Assembly (NCBI GenBank): GCA_937894565.1 | Contig: CALBHK010000018.1 | Span: 14,188-78,187 of the forward strand | DNA length: 64,000 nucleotides | Reading direction: 5' to 3' | Source: an uncultured Chlamydiae bacterium | Lineage (GTDB): Bacteria > Chlamydiota > Chlamydiia > Chlamydiales > CALBHK01 | Shown: positions 40,550 through 50,246 of the stretch, in pieces | How positions within the stretch are numbered: the stretch's first letter is position 1 | Layout: each line of letters starts with the position of its first letter | Translations under genes and position numbers: made by a program | Notes under the pieces: generated by a model | Told to the model about the DNA's origin: nothing | Database searches by the model: none | The model's input: the letters and a program-made list of their open reading frames with translations, nothing else

Positions 40550-42055
40550 TTGCTGAGAAGCGAACGTAATGCAATATGGATTGAAAAATATTGCAGGGTG
40601 CCTGAGGGCAAGCTTGTTGGTCAAAACGTAAAGTTAACAGAATATCAAAGACAATGGCTATCTGATATTTACGACAACAATACTAGGACGTTCATCCTTA
40701 GTATGGGCCGTAAAAACAGCAAGACGGCAACCAGTGCATTTTTACTATTGCTGCATCTAGCTGGCCCAGAAGCAAAACCAAACTCACAATTATTTAGCGC
40801 AGCACAATCTAGAGATCAAGCGGCTATTCTGTTTTCGCTTGCGGCCAAGATGGTTCGCATGTCACCTGAGTTATCGTCGTATGTCGGTATTAGAGATACG
40901 GCTAAGCAATTATATTGCAAAGAGATCGGGACGTTATACCGCGCGTTAAGCGCTGAAGCGTCGACCGCTTATGGATTAAGTCCGGCTTTTGTTGTTCATG
41001 ACGAATTAGGCCAGGTTAAAGGCAACCGCTCTGAATTATACGAAGCATTAGAAACAGCCGCTGCTGCTCAAGATGATCCTCTTAGCATCATTATAAGCAC
41101 GCAAGCGCCAACAGATGGCGACTTGTTAAGTCTGCTAATCGATGATGCGCTTAATAGCAAAGATGATCGCGTAAAAGCAAGAGTATACACAGCACCTATT
41201 GATTCTGATCCATTTACAGAACAATCGATACGGCTAGCAAATCCGCATTTTGATTACTTCATGAATCAAGATGAGGTAAGGCGTCAGGCAGATGAAGCAA
41301 AGCGCATGCCGTCGCGTGAAGCGTCTTATCGTAATCTAGTATTAAATCAGCGTGTCGAATCTAAGATTCCTTTTATATCACGTCAGGTTTGGCTAGAAAA
41401 CTGTGGCGAGCCTTCAGATAGTTTTGAAGGCTTAGAAGTATATGGCGGACTTGATCTGTCAAGTGTAAGCGATCTAACCGCGTTAGTATTAATTTCTAAG
41501 CAAGATAGCATATGGCATGTAAAGCCTACTTTTTGGTTACCTGAAGAAGGCCTGATAGAAAAAGCTAGGCTAGATCGTGTTTCTTACGACGTTTGGGCTA
41601 ATGATGGTCATTTGCTTACCACGCCTGGAAGGTCGATTGAATACGAATGGGTGGCGGAGTATTTGCGTGGTGTATTTGATGTATGCGATGTAAAGGCTTT
41701 GGCATTTGATAGATACAACATGCGTTTTTTGAAGCCTTGGCTAGAAAAGGCAGGATTCACTGAAGCTGAGCTAGAAAGATTTGTTGAGTTCGGTCAAGGC
41801 TTTGTCAGTATGTCACCAGCGCTCAGAGAACTTGAGTCATTGTTACTAGCTAGAAAACTAGCTCACGGTAATCATCCGGTTCTAACGATGTGTGCGGCAA
41901 ATGCAACGATTGTTAAAGACCCGGCCGAGAATAGAAAGTTTAGCAAATCAAAGACTACTGGACGAATTGACGGCATGGTTGCATTGGCAATGGCTGTGGG
42001 CGTATGTAACGAACAACTGGAAGAAGAAGTAGTTCCTCAACTAATCATATTATGA
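40550..42055 (+). CDS. Terminase large subunit (module B, HK97/lambda-tailed type)
   Basis: A 501-residue protein with a Walker A-like SMGRKNSKT (residues 51-59), Walker B AFVVHDELGQ (about 145-154) and nuclease motifs VYGGLDLSSVSDLTALVL (about 296), AFDRYNM and GRIDGMVALAMA at the end. The start is TTG directly after the TerS stop. It overlaps the portal by 4 bp. It is unrelated in detail to the TerL at 4731, which marks a second phage. Confidence 0.9.
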   Translation: MLRSERNAIWIEKYCRVPEGKLVGQNVKLTEYQRQWLSDIYDNNTRTFILSMGRKNSKTATSAFLLLLHLAGPEAKPNSQLFSAAQSRDQAAILFSLAAKMVRMSPELSSYVGIRDTAKQLYCKEIGTLYRALSAEASTAYGLSPAFVVHDELGQVKGNRSELYEALETAAAAQDDPLSIIISTQAPTDGDLLSLLIDDALNSKDDRVKARVYTAPIDSDPFTEQSIRLANPHFDYFMNQDEVRRQADEAKRMPSREASYRNLVLNQRVESKIPFISRQVWLENCGEPSDSFEGLEVYGGLDLSSVSDLTALVLISKQDSIWHVKPTFWLPEEGLIEKARLDRVSYDVWANDGHLLTTPGRSIEYEWVAEYLRGVFDVCDVKALAFDRYNMRFLKPWLEKAGFTEAELERFVEFGQGFVSMSPALRELESLLLARKLAHGNHPVLTMCAANATIVKDPAENRKFSKSKTTGRIDGMVALAMAVGVCNEQLEEEVVPQLIIL

Positions 42056-43293
42056 AGCGACGATCTAAAAACAAAAAAGCGCAAGACAGCTACAACAATG
42101 CTGTAACGCTTAGCAGTGGATCGCGCGGGTCTGAATTGTATGATTGGCTAGTTGGTGGTTTGTCTAGTGCTGGCTATTCCGTAACAGAAAAAACAGCGCT
42201 TTCTGTGGCTGCTGTTTATGCCTGCGTGAATGTGATAGGTGGCGCGATTGCATCGATGCCATTCCACATTTATAAACGCGGTCAAGACGGTAACGAACGA
42301 ATTGACAGCGAGTTATGGTGGCTTTTTAACGAATCGCCTTATCCAAACTGGATCGCTGCTAGTTTCTGGGAATATATAGTACAAGCAAGATCATTTCACG
42401 GTGATGCATTTGTAAGAATACACCGTGCAAGTTCTTTGTCTCCGCATGTGATTGGATTTGAGCCTGTTCATCCTTCCTGTGTTTCGGTAGTTAAAGAAAA
42501 TGGATTGCTGCTTTATACGATCACCTTAGAAAACGGAAAGACTACAACCGTAGACCAGGGGGATATGCTGCATATCCCGGGTGTTGGTTTTGATGGCATT
42601 CGCAGCATGTCGGTATTGAGGCATGCGCTTAGAAACAGTGTAGGTACCGCTTTGGCTGCTGATGATTACAGTTCTAAGTTCTTTTCTAATTCTGCTAGAC
42701 CGGATTTTGTCCTTACCGTTGACGGTATGGTAAAGCCTGAAGTAATTGACAATATTCGCGATCAGTGGAAAGCAAGGTACACCGGAACTCAAAACGCGCA
42801 CTTGCCAGCAATATTGTCAGGTGGCATGAAAGCGCAACAGTTAACTATGAACAGCGAAGACGCGCAGCTTCTAGACACTAGGAAATTCCAGGTTGAAGAT
42901 ATATGCCGGATATTCGGCGTTCCACCATTTATGGTTGGACACAATGAAAAGACAACATCTTGGGGATCAGGCGTTGAGCAAATGTCGCTGGGCTTTGTAA
43001 AGTACACGCTGCAAAGGCATTTAATACCGATCCAACAAGAAATTAATCGCAAGATATGGCCACGTAGTTTAAGAACATTTGGCGAATTCAATACCGCCGG
43101 TCTAGAACGTGGCGATCTAAAAACAAGGTATGAGGCTTATCGTGTTGGTCTAGGCCGCGCTGGTGAACCGGCATTTTTAACCGTTAACGAAGTTCGCAAA
43201 AAAGAGAATCTGATGCCGATCGACGGCGGTGATATTTTAAGGACAGGAAATGAACAACCATTTACTCAAACTGCTGATCAACAACAAGGCTAA
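42052..43293 (+). CDS. HK97-family portal protein
   Basis: A 413-residue protein with ALSVAAVYACVNVIGGAIAS and PFHIYKR near the start, then DDYSSKFFSNSARPDFVL and ICRIFGVPPFMVGHNEKTTSWG, all hallmarks of the HK97 gp3 family. The C-terminus overlaps the protease gene by 44 bp. It forms the dodecameric vertex ring. Confidence 0.9.
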   Translation: MKRRSKNKKAQDSYNNAVTLSSGSRGSELYDWLVGGLSSAGYSVTEKTALSVAAVYACVNVIGGAIASMPFHIYKRGQDGNERIDSELWWLFNESPYPNWIAASFWEYIVQARSFHGDAFVRIHRASSLSPHVIGFEPVHPSCVSVVKENGLLLYTITLENGKTTTVDQGDMLHIPGVGFDGIRSMSVLRHALRNSVGTALAADDYSSKFFSNSARPDFVLTVDGMVKPEVIDNIRDQWKARYTGTQNAHLPAILSGGMKAQQLTMNSEDAQLLDTRKFQVEDICRIFGVPPFMVGHNEKTTSWGSGVEQMSLGFVKYTLQRHLIPIQQEINRKIWPRSLRTFGEFNTAGLERGDLKTRYEAYRVGLGRAGEPAFLTVNEVRKKENLMPIDGGDILRTGNEQPFTQTADQQQG

Positions 43294-43954
43294 AGGCTCA
43301 TTTAAAGCGGAAGTGTCTGACGATCAGGCCACGCTGTATCTTTATGATGCAATCGTTAGTGATGACTTTTTTGGCGGAGTATCTGCTGAATCATTTGTTA
43401 AAGAATTGAACAGCATAAACGCGCCAATAATTAATTTAAGAATTAATTCACCTGGTGGCGATGTGTTCGCGGCAAGAGCCATTGAAACAGCCATTAGACA
43501 ACATAAGTCAGAGATACATGTTCATATCGATGGACTGGCGGCTAGTGCAGCAAGCTATATCGCTATAGCTGGCGACAAGGTAAGTATGTCAGAAGGTGCT
43601 TTTATGATGATTCATAAAGCCTGGACGGTAGCCTTTGGTAATTCTTACGATCTAGTTGAAACAGCTACTTTGTTAGAAAAAATTGATGATTCGTTAGTCA
43701 AAAGCTACGCAGACAAGACCGGTAAAGAATCAGAAATGATTATCGACTGGATGGATAACGAAACTTGGTTTAGTGCACAAGAATCGCTGGATAATGGCTT
43801 TATCGATGAAATCAGCGAATCAGTAAAAGCAAAATCCGACTGGGACTTATCTGTATATCAAAAAGCGCCAGTTATTAAACAGGAAGAAGAGCCTGGAATG
43901 AAAAAAGATAACAAGCAACTGCTGCGTATTGCAGCGCTTGCTAAACATTTTTAG
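43250..43954 (+). CDS. ClpP-like head maturation protease
   Basis: A 234-residue protein with NLRINSPGGDVFAARAIETA, the serine nucleophile region GLAASAASYIAIAG (about residue 100) and MMIHKAWTVAFGN (catalytic His). This is the S14/ClpP-type prohead protease that trims capsid subunits. It starts within the portal gene and ends before a terminator, followed by the capsid gene. Confidence 0.9.
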   Translation: MNNHLLKLLINNKAKGSFKAEVSDDQATLYLYDAIVSDDFFGGVSAESFVKELNSINAPIINLRINSPGGDVFAARAIETAIRQHKSEIHVHIDGLAASAASYIAIAGDKVSMSEGAFMMIHKAWTVAFGNSYDLVETATLLEKIDDSLVKSYADKTGKESEMIIDWMDNETWFSAQESLDNGFIDEISESVKAKSDWDLSVYQKAPVIKQEEEPGMKKDNKQLLRIAALAKHF

Positions 43955-43979
43955 CACGCATCCCGCGAGCTTTAAACAG

Positions 43980-44003
43980 CCGACCTTGAGTCGGTTTTTT
44001 TTT
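43980..44003 (+). terminator. Terminator between protease and capsid
   Basis: CCGAC-CTTGA-GTCGG (43980-43994) followed by nine Ts. With no visible promoter between it and the capsid start, it probably gives partial read-through. Confidence 0.7.
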
Positions 44004-44027
44004 GGCCAAAATATAGGAGAAATCGCA

Positions 44028-45248
44028 ATGGCTCAAACAATGCAAGAATTGCGGGAGCGTCATGCCGCACTCGCACAGAATACTCGTAAATATGTGGAAG
44101 ATAACAATGATAGTTGGAGCGCTGAGCATCAAGAGAATTATGATGCGTCCTTAAATGAGCTTGAGGATATCAAAGCTCAGTTAGACCGCATCAGCGCATT
44201 ACATGAAAAGATTGCTGATGAAGCGTTAGCGGATCGTGCTATTGAAGCTTCTGAAAGAGTAGCAGCCGACACCAAATCCGTTCATGCGAAACTATTTAAT
44301 AAATGGTTACGCAATGGCGATAAGGCATTATCTGCTCAAGAATGGCAAACTATCCGCAATACGATGTCTACGACTACAGACACGCAAGGCGGACACACCG
44401 TACCGACTGAGGTTGCTAGTTCAGTAATTGATGTGTTGAAAGCGTTTGGCGGTATGCGTCAGGCTTCCACTGTTATCACAACAGATTCTGGCGCTTCAAT
44501 TAACTATCCTACATCCGATGGCACTTCAGAAGTCGGTGAGATTATTGCTGAGAATACAACAGCAACCGCTGCTGATCCGTCTTTTGCTGTGGTCACGCTT
44601 AGCACTTATAAGTTCGGTTCTAAAATTATCGCTGTTCCTTTCGAACTCTTGCAAGATTCTGCGGTTGATATTGAAGGCTTTATTGCACGTCGCATTGCTG
44701 AACGTCTTGGTCGTATTCAAAATCAAATGTTTACGACTGGCACTGGCACATCACAGCCACGAGGTGTAGTAACCGCTGCTGCTTTAGGAAAGACCGGAAC
44801 CACCGGACAGACTACAACAGTCATCGCTGACGATTTGATTGACTTAGTTCATTCAGTCGATCCTGCCTACCGTGAAAATGGCCGTGTAGCGTTTATGATG
44901 AACGACCAATCTTTAAAAGTTGTTCGTAAGTTAAAAGATTCTCAAAACCGTCCATTATTCTTACCTGGATATGATGGTCTTGCTGGGCCTATGGCCAATA
45001 CTTTGTTGGGATATCCAATCGTTATCAATCAAGACGTTGCAACGATGGCTGCAAATGCTAAATCAATTCTTTTCGGTGACTTCTCGCGCTACACGATTCG
45101 TGATGTTATGGGCATGACTTTATTCCGATTTGAAGATTCCGCTTATATCAAGCTTGGTCAGATTGGTTTCTTGGCTTGGATGCGCAGCGGTGGCAACTTA
45201 ACCGATGGCGGGTCACCAATTAAATATTACGCAAATTCAGCGACTTAA
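44028..45248 (+). CDS. HK97-type major capsid protein
   Basis: A 406-residue protein. The ATG at 44028 has AGGAGA 7 bp upstream; the frame upstream of it crosses a terminator, so the longer reading is rejected. The first 90 residues are a helical delta-like domain (MQELRERHAALAQNTRKY) removed in relatives by the protease. The mature fold has TDTQGGHTVPTEVAS, YKFGSKIIAVPFELLQDS and NTLLGYPIVINQDV. A clean terminator follows. Confidence 0.9.
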   Translation: MAQTMQELRERHAALAQNTRKYVEDNNDSWSAEHQENYDASLNELEDIKAQLDRISALHEKIADEALADRAIEASERVAADTKSVHAKLFNKWLRNGDKALSAQEWQTIRNTMSTTTDTQGGHTVPTEVASSVIDVLKAFGGMRQASTVITTDSGASINYPTSDGTSEVGEIIAENTTATAADPSFAVVTLSTYKFGSKIIAVPFELLQDSAVDIEGFIARRIAERLGRIQNQMFTTGTGTSQPRGVVTAAALGKTGTTGQTTTVIADDLIDLVHSVDPAYRENGRVAFMMNDQSLKVVRKLKDSQNRPLFLPGYDGLAGPMANTLLGYPIVINQDVATMAANAKSILFGDFSRYTIRDVMGMTLFRFEDSAYIKLGQIGFLAWMRSGGNLTDGGSPIKYYANSAT

Positions 45249-45269
45249 TCCTACCTTAGGATCGTTAAT

Positions 45270-45293
45270 AGGCCTCTTCGGAGGCCTTTTTTT
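45270..45293 (+). terminator. UUCG-loop terminator after capsid gene
   Basis: AGGCCTC-TTCG-GAGGCCT is a perfect 7-bp stem with a stable UUCG loop followed by a T-run. It would separate abundant capsid mRNA from the following genes. Confidence 0.9.
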
Positions 45294-45312
45294 ATTTTAA
45301 GAGGATTGAAAG

Positions 45313-45753
45313 ATGTCGAATCTTACAAATTTTGGTGAGAATAAATTAGTAGATGCGGTATTGCGTGGGCAGTCAATCGGAACGCCTGCAACGTGGTACG
45401 CTGCTTTATTTACGTCTGATCCAACAGAAACCGGTGCTGCTGGAACTGAAGTGTCGGGTGGGTCTTATGCTCGCGTTGCTGTGACTGCTTCTTTGGCTAA
45501 TTTTGCTGGCACTCAATCTGCCGGTTCAACAACGGCATCATCTGGAACTGGTGGCGTAAGTTCAAATAACGCAGCGATTACTTTTCCTGCTCCTACTGCT
45601 AATTGGGGTGTTGTAACGCATTGGGCGCTAATGGATGCCTCAACTGCTGGTAATGCTTGGATATATGCACCACTAACCGCTTCTAAAACAGTTAACAACG
45701 GTGACGCTGCTCCGAGCTTTGCTATTGGTGCTTTAACATTTACATTTGCGTAG
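45313..45753 (+). CDS. Capsid-adjacent accessory protein, family shared with 18724-19152
   Basis: A 146-residue protein with WYAALFTSDPTETGAAGTEV, SYARVAVTAS and VVTHWALMDASTAGN, matching the gene at 18724 in module A block by block. A GAGG box precedes the start. Often annotated as tail fibre or decoration protein in phages. Here it is the first of four accessory genes between capsid and connectors. Confidence 0.6.
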   Translation: MSNLTNFGENKLVDAVLRGQSIGTPATWYAALFTSDPTETGAAGTEVSGGSYARVAVTASLANFAGTQSAGSTTASSGTGGVSSNNAAITFPAPTANWGVVTHWALMDASTAGNAWIYAPLTASKTVNNGDAAPSFAIGALTFTFA

Positions 45754-45760
45754 GTGAAAT

Positions 45761-46360
45761 ATGCTTACTACTACACAGTATCAAACACTTAAGACATTTA
45801 TCGAGACAACGGCGCCTTACAGCAGTATTAATAACGACGAGGATGGTGATTTTGCAATAAGGGACTTGCTTAATGCAATAGCATCGCCAGCATTTAAAGT
45901 ATGGAATACTGAAACTCCGGTGACATCAATTCTTGATGCTGTAGATTTTAGTAAATACACACCTAATGATGTCATACCTACAGATTCTCAAATACAAGGC
46001 GGTATAACATTTAGCGATGCTATATGGCGTGTTAGAGGGCAAGCTGCGCAAATTAAGCGTGATAATTTATGGGCGATACTTGATGTAAATAATGGGTTTG
46101 TTAATGCTTCAAAAATTAACGTTAGAGCAGGATTAAGAGACGCTGTTATAGCTGTTCCAACTGGCGCTGGTGGTGCAGCTACTGCGCCAGGTGGAACAAA
46201 TGGCGCAAATGTTTTGAATGCGTGTACACGAGATGCAAAAGTAATCGAGAAAGTGTTAAATACCGGAAACCAAACAACAGGTATTGTTACAGCGGCAATA
46301 ATGGGATTTGTTGGTGACATAACAAAAGAAGATGTGGGACTTGCTAGGAGATTCACATAA
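45761..46360 (+). CDS. Hypothetical protein, 199 aa (capsid-adjacent)
   Basis: The protein has an FRxxDxxNAI-like helical part and a GIVTAAIMGFVGDITKEDVGLA end. Segments such as WRVRGQAAQIKRDNLWAILD and FVNASKINVRAGLRDAV recur in small phage head-associated proteins. Coupled to the next gene by a 1-bp overlap. Function unknown. Confidence 0.55.
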   Translation: MLTTTQYQTLKTFIETTAPYSSINNDEDGDFAIRDLLNAIASPAFKVWNTETPVTSILDAVDFSKYTPNDVIPTDSQIQGGITFSDAIWRVRGQAAQIKRDNLWAILDVNNGFVNASKINVRAGLRDAVIAVPTGAGGAATAPGGTNGANVLNACTRDAKVIEKVLNTGNQTTGIVTAAIMGFVGDITKEDVGLARRFT

Positions 46361-46878
46361 TGGCAACAACTACAGTTGTTTACAGTAGCAATACTGCAAT
46401 AACAATGGATTTGTCTGGCCTTGCTAGTTCATCATCTTTTTTGTCAGGGCGCGAGTCCACAGAAATAGATAATACTGGCTCAACAAGTAAGTTTCTTGAT
46501 GCAATTGTTCGCGGGTCTTTTATTGTTGGTACTACACCTGCTACTACGGGCGGACTAAAAGTATTTGTTTGGGGATCTGACACATCGCTTACAACAGCAG
46601 CGCTTGATGTTTTAGATGGCGCTGACAGTACTGAAACATTCACCGCCACATCGTTAGGCGCAACGGTAATGCCTGCATCTTTTACGCCTGTATTGGCTGC
46701 CACTTCTGACATAAAATACCATGTTAATTCGTTTTCTGTTGCGCGTGCTTTAGGTCTTTCGGTATTGCCAAAATATTGGGGGATATTCGTTGCTCATAAT
46801 ATGACGGCCGCTTTAAAGACGGACGCTGGCAATACAAATGCTTTTTCTTTTAATGGCATTAAATACGATATTGCGTAA
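46360..46878 (+). CDS. Hypothetical beta-rich protein, 172 aa (capsid-adjacent)
   Basis: A Ser/Thr-rich, beta-strand-rich protein (STSKFLDAIVRGSFIVGTTP, KVFVWGSDTS, AARALGLSVLPKYWGIFVAHN-type ending). It looks like a jelly-roll decoration protein, by composition only. It abuts the LamG-like gene with a 1-bp overlap. Confidence 0.55.
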   Translation: MATTTVVYSSNTAITMDLSGLASSSSFLSGRESTEIDNTGSTSKFLDAIVRGSFIVGTTPATTGGLKVFVWGSDTSLTTAALDVLDGADSTETFTATSLGATVMPASFTPVLAATSDIKYHVNSFSVARALGLSVLPKYWGIFVAHNMTAALKTDAGNTNAFSFNGIKYDIA

Positions 46879-48356
46879 TGTCTGCTGAATTTGGCTCTAA
46901 CTTAGGATTGTCTTCTGCCGGACGTGTTGATCTGGGATCAATTGCGCTTCCGACTAAATTAACTCATTTTGTTTGGGTTATGCGCTTAGGCGAAGGTGGT
47001 AGTGCATTCGGTAGAGTTCTTGGCCGTGGCTTTGGTGTGCATGATATTTGTAACGACCACGGGTCGTTTGCAAATAATTACGCGTTTGGTGATCGCGCTG
47101 GCGGGCAATATCATAGATGGACTAGAACTGACAATGTTGGTGATTGGTCTTCAATCTTAATTTCCGGTGATACATCAACAACTGCGGTCCCTCCTAGAGT
47201 TGTGCAAGATAATAAAGTAATGAGCTTAACCAGAATCGGCGCTGCTAATTTTTGGGGAACGACAACATCAACAGCCACAGTTATTGGAAATCGTCAGTCA
47301 GATAATTCTAGGGTGTGGGATGGATATATTGCTCATTATTGTTTATGGGACGACATACTTAATGAGTGGGAAGAAGAGCAACTGAATAATGGTGTTGCTC
47401 CTTACCTGGTAAGGCCTCAAAATATAGTTAGATATTATCCGCTTGATTCAGATAATAATCTTTATGGCGTCAATGCTAATATCATTAATGCGCGGTATGC
47501 GTTTATAAATCCGCCTGTTATTGATGGTTCGTATGATGCTAATGTTTATTATCTAAATCAATCAGCGTCAAATGATACATCGTTAGCATCGGCAGCAACT
47601 GTACAGTTATCTTCTACAGCGTCGCTTACTTCTTCAATACTATTATCCGGTACATCAACTGCAAGTTTATCTTCTGTTGGTGTTCTGTCAACGTCGATAT
47701 CGTTAGTATCATCAGCGCCATTTAGTGTAACTGCTGCTGCCAATCTACAAACAAGTATTGGGTTATCAGCTGCTGCGACATGTAGCTTTTCTGCTTCTGC
47801 ATCGCTCAGCTCTGGTTCTGGTTTATTTTCTGATGCTGCTTGTGGCGTTGTAGCGTCAGCTTCGCTTACTACAGGCATTTCATTACTATCTAGTGCGACT
47901 AGCACGCTAACAGTATTAGGTTCTTTAAATGCGGGCGCTAATCTTTCTGCTAATGCAACGTGCAGCGTTACGGTATCAGCATCAATTAGTGCCGGCGTTT
48001 TATTATCATCAAATAGCGCGTGTTCTATTGTGTCTGTAGCGGATATTAATGCGCTAATAAGATTTAATTCTAATAACATTATTAGTTTATCGGCAAATGG
48101 TTTATTAGCTAATTTTTCTGCGCAGTTCTCTAGCAATACAAATATATCTCTTAATTCATCTGCTAACTTATTAACCGGCATAAGATTAATAGCTAGCAAT
48201 ATTGCTGTGGCTACAAGCAATGCTTCGTTAACAGCATCAGTTACTTATACTGATGCACCATTTGGTCCTGGTTATCCAATCACAAGAAAGGCAATAACAA
48301 GACCGGAAAACAAAGGTAGAAGTAGACAGTTGAATACAGCTAATAGGGTTAGGTAA
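46878..48356 (+). CDS. LamG-like domain plus Ser/Ala repeat protein, 492 aa
   Basis: Residues 1-200 resemble a concanavalin/LamG fold (VWVMRLGEGGSAFGRVLGRG, NSRVWDGYIAHYCLWDDIL). Residues about 225-460 are degenerate repeats of roughly 22-24 residues of the form SASLTTGISLLSSAT. The C-terminus is short and basic (ITRKAITRPENKGRSRQLN). It is probably a capsid surface fibre or adhesin that may bind host or environmental glycans; the role is inference. Confidence 0.6.
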   Translation: MSAEFGSNLGLSSAGRVDLGSIALPTKLTHFVWVMRLGEGGSAFGRVLGRGFGVHDICNDHGSFANNYAFGDRAGGQYHRWTRTDNVGDWSSILISGDTSTTAVPPRVVQDNKVMSLTRIGAANFWGTTTSTATVIGNRQSDNSRVWDGYIAHYCLWDDILNEWEEEQLNNGVAPYLVRPQNIVRYYPLDSDNNLYGVNANIINARYAFINPPVIDGSYDANVYYLNQSASNDTSLASAATVQLSSTASLTSSILLSGTSTASLSSVGVLSTSISLVSSAPFSVTAAANLQTSIGLSAAATCSFSASASLSSGSGLFSDAACGVVASASLTTGISLLSSATSTLTVLGSLNAGANLSANATCSVTVSASISAGVLLSSNSACSIVSVADINALIRFNSNNIISLSANGLLANFSAQFSSNTNISLNSSANLLTGIRLIASNIAVATSNASLTASVTYTDAPFGPGYPITRKAITRPENKGRSRQLNTANRVR

Positions 48357-48925
48357 TGACTACAAAACTAATAACAGCGCCAACCACTGAGCCTCTAACT
48401 TTATCTGAAGCAAAGCTTCATTTGCGTGTAACAGATTCATCCGATGATAACTTGATAAGCGGATTAGTATCAGCAGCTAGAACGGCTTGTGAATCGCAGT
48501 TAAATAAAGTGCTTATGTTGCAAACATGGCGGACAACTTACGATTCATTTCCAGATGCAATTGAGCTGAACATGTTGCCTGTTGCAAGCATTTCTAGCGT
48601 TAAATACATTGATACAAACGGCGTTGAGCAAACGTTAAGCAGCATCAGTTATACGCTTGATAATTCTAGCGATTATAAAACTGCTTTTGTAGTTCCTGCT
48701 TACGGCTATCAATGGCCAGCAGCACGCGAACAAATCAATGCTGTTTATGTTGATTATGTCTGTGGATATGCTTCTTCTTCTGCGGTACCGGCTACTTATA
48801 AACAGTGGATGTTGCTACACATTGGCGCGTGGTATGAGAACAGAAATAGCGTGAGCGTAGGCAATACGCCTGTATCTTTTGATTACGTTAATTACTTGCT
48901 TAACGATAAAAACTATTCATTATGA
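48356..48925 (+). CDS. Head-tail connector (HK97 gp6-like)
   Basis: A 189-residue protein with EPLTLSEAKLHLRVTDSSDD and LISGLVSAARTACESQLNKV, the signature of the phage gp6-like/QLRG connector family, and YKQWMLLHIGAWYENRNSV near the end. It forms the ring under the portal. Overlaps the next gene by 4 bp. Confidence 0.85.
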   Translation: MTTKLITAPTTEPLTLSEAKLHLRVTDSSDDNLISGLVSAARTACESQLNKVLMLQTWRTTYDSFPDAIELNMLPVASISSVKYIDTNGVEQTLSSISYTLDNSSDYKTAFVVPAYGYQWPAAREQINAVYVDYVCGYASSSAVPATYKQWMLLHIGAWYENRNSVSVGNTPVSFDYVNYLLNDKNYSL

Positions 48926-49266
48926 TCGTTGATGCTGGTAAATTAAATCGCAGAATAACGATACAACAACGCGTTCAAACAAAAGATGCTGATGGCGGTA
49001 TTGTCGATGCGTGGTCAGATTTTGCTGAAAACATTTGGTCTAACGTTATTTACTTGGACAGCGTAGAAAGAAAAGCAACTAATGCTGGCGGTATTAAACT
49101 AGAAGCAAAAACACGATTTATTATCAGATACTTATCAGGTATTACTAACACAATGCGCGTTTCTTTTAATAGTCAGTATTACAACATACGCCACGTTAAT
49201 GACTTTGATGATAAGCACGCTTACATGATTATAAGCTGTGATTTAGGTGGTGCTGATGGCCGCTAA
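48922..49266 (+). CDS. Head-tail joining/adaptor protein (SPP1 gp16-like)
   Basis: A 114-residue protein with AGKLNRRITIQQRV, DADGGIVDAWSDFAENIWSN and KTRFIIRY. This is the classic head closure/adaptor family. It follows the connector, as in HK97-like phages. Confidence 0.85.
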   Translation: MIVDAGKLNRRITIQQRVQTKDADGGIVDAWSDFAENIWSNVIYLDSVERKATNAGGIKLEAKTRFIIRYLSGITNTMRVSFNSQYYNIRHVNDFDDKHAYMIISCDLGGADGR

Positions 49267-49741
49267 GACTGAATTGATCGGCTTGAATGGTCTGTTAGAT
49301 CAGTTCAAAAGATTATCATCTGAAATGACGCAAAGAACAGCGCGTCGTATGGTTGCAACGGCTGGCGGCATATTAAGAAAAGAAGCAAAGGCAATCGCGC
49401 AAGCAAAAGGCCTTAATCGAAGTGGTGCAATGATTCGCAATATTGCAATTAAGCGCGAGCGTAATACACGGGAAGGTACTGAACAGTATAACTTAGGTGT
49501 TAGACATGGCAAGCAATTAAAAAAAGCCAAGAAGAAAGATTTAGAACTATTTCTTAGAAAAAATGGACGCATTGTTTGGCGTCGTACTGATGATCCTTTT
49601 TACTGGCGCTTTCTTGAATTTGGAACAAAAAGTATTAATCCTTTTCGGTTCATGCAGCAGTCTTTAGAAAACAAACACAACGAAGCAATTGAAGCCATGA
49701 AAAAGCGCTTAGAAGATGATTTAAGAAAGGCTGGTAGATGA
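49256..49741 (+). CDS. HK97 gp10-family tail completion protein
   Basis: A 161-residue protein with LIGLNGLLDQFKRLSSEM at the start and FYWRFLEFGTKSINPFRFMQ in the typical YxxFxExGT place of the HK97 gp10 family. The ATG at 49256 is preferred to the upstream GTG. It overlaps both neighbours. Confidence 0.8.
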   Translation: MAAKTELIGLNGLLDQFKRLSSEMTQRTARRMVATAGGILRKEAKAIAQAKGLNRSGAMIRNIAIKRERNTREGTEQYNLGVRHGKQLKKAKKKDLELFLRKNGRIVWRRTDDPFYWRFLEFGTKSINPFRFMQQSLENKHNEAIEAMKKRLEDDLRKAGR

Positions 49742-50088
49742 GTATTAGCGTAATTGTTAATACTGCCTTAACCGGCGTTTTGTCTAATTCCTGGGCTATT
49801 GAATTGCCACCAGAACCAACCTTCCCGGCAATATCTTTTGATATTGATAGTTCTGCTGAAAATAGTTGGGTTTACGGTGCTGATTATGTTCAGCATGTTG
49901 TTACTGTGATTACATACGCTAAGGGGCGCGCTCAGCTAATGACTTATCCGCCATTGATTAGAACAGCGCTAGAATCATTACCTGGTTATATGTATGAAGA
50001 AGAACACGGTGATGCTGAATATCAAGACATAGCGGGTGTCTATGCTTATTTTCAAAACTTTAGAATAAGAGGTCATTTAAATGGATGA
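49738..50088 (+). CDS. DUF3168-like tail completion/terminator protein
   Basis: A 116-residue protein: VIVNTALTGVLSNSWAIELP, FPAISFDIDSSAENSW and the HVVTVITYAKGRAQLMTYPP segment match the family that caps the tail tube at the head side. It precedes the tail tube gene by one small gene. Confidence 0.7.
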   Translation: MSISVIVNTALTGVLSNSWAIELPPEPTFPAISFDIDSSAENSWVYGADYVQHVVTVITYAKGRAQLMTYPPLIRTALESLPGYMYEEEHGDAEYQDIAGVYAYFQNFRIRGHLNG

Positions 50089-50227
50089 TTTGATGAAAGC
50101 TATTACAACTGATGAATATGCTGGACAAGGCGGTTCGTTTATTTACGATCCTAAAACAGGCAAGCGTATGCCTGCTGAAGAAGAAAAATCTAAACAGGTA
50201 GCGGAAGAAGTATTAAGTAAAGAATAG
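50081..50227 (+). CDS. Hypothetical small protein, 48 aa
   Basis: The frame starts with ATG 50081, overlapping the previous stop, and reads MDDLMKAITTDEYAGQGGSF then a charged end (EEEKSKQVAEEVLSKE). The FIYDPKTGKR motif resembles small phage proteins between the tail terminator and the major tail gene. Function unknown. Confidence 0.5.
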   Translation: MDDLMKAITTDEYAGQGGSFIYDPKTGKRMPAEEEKSKQVAEEVLSKE

Positions 50228-50246
50228 TTAATAAATTTAATTAGTT

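Noticed and set aside
43929..44027. Longer N-terminus for the major capsid protein
   Set aside because: The extra 33 codons run through a terminator hairpin and overlap the protease stop; ATG 44028 has a strong ribosome-binding site.
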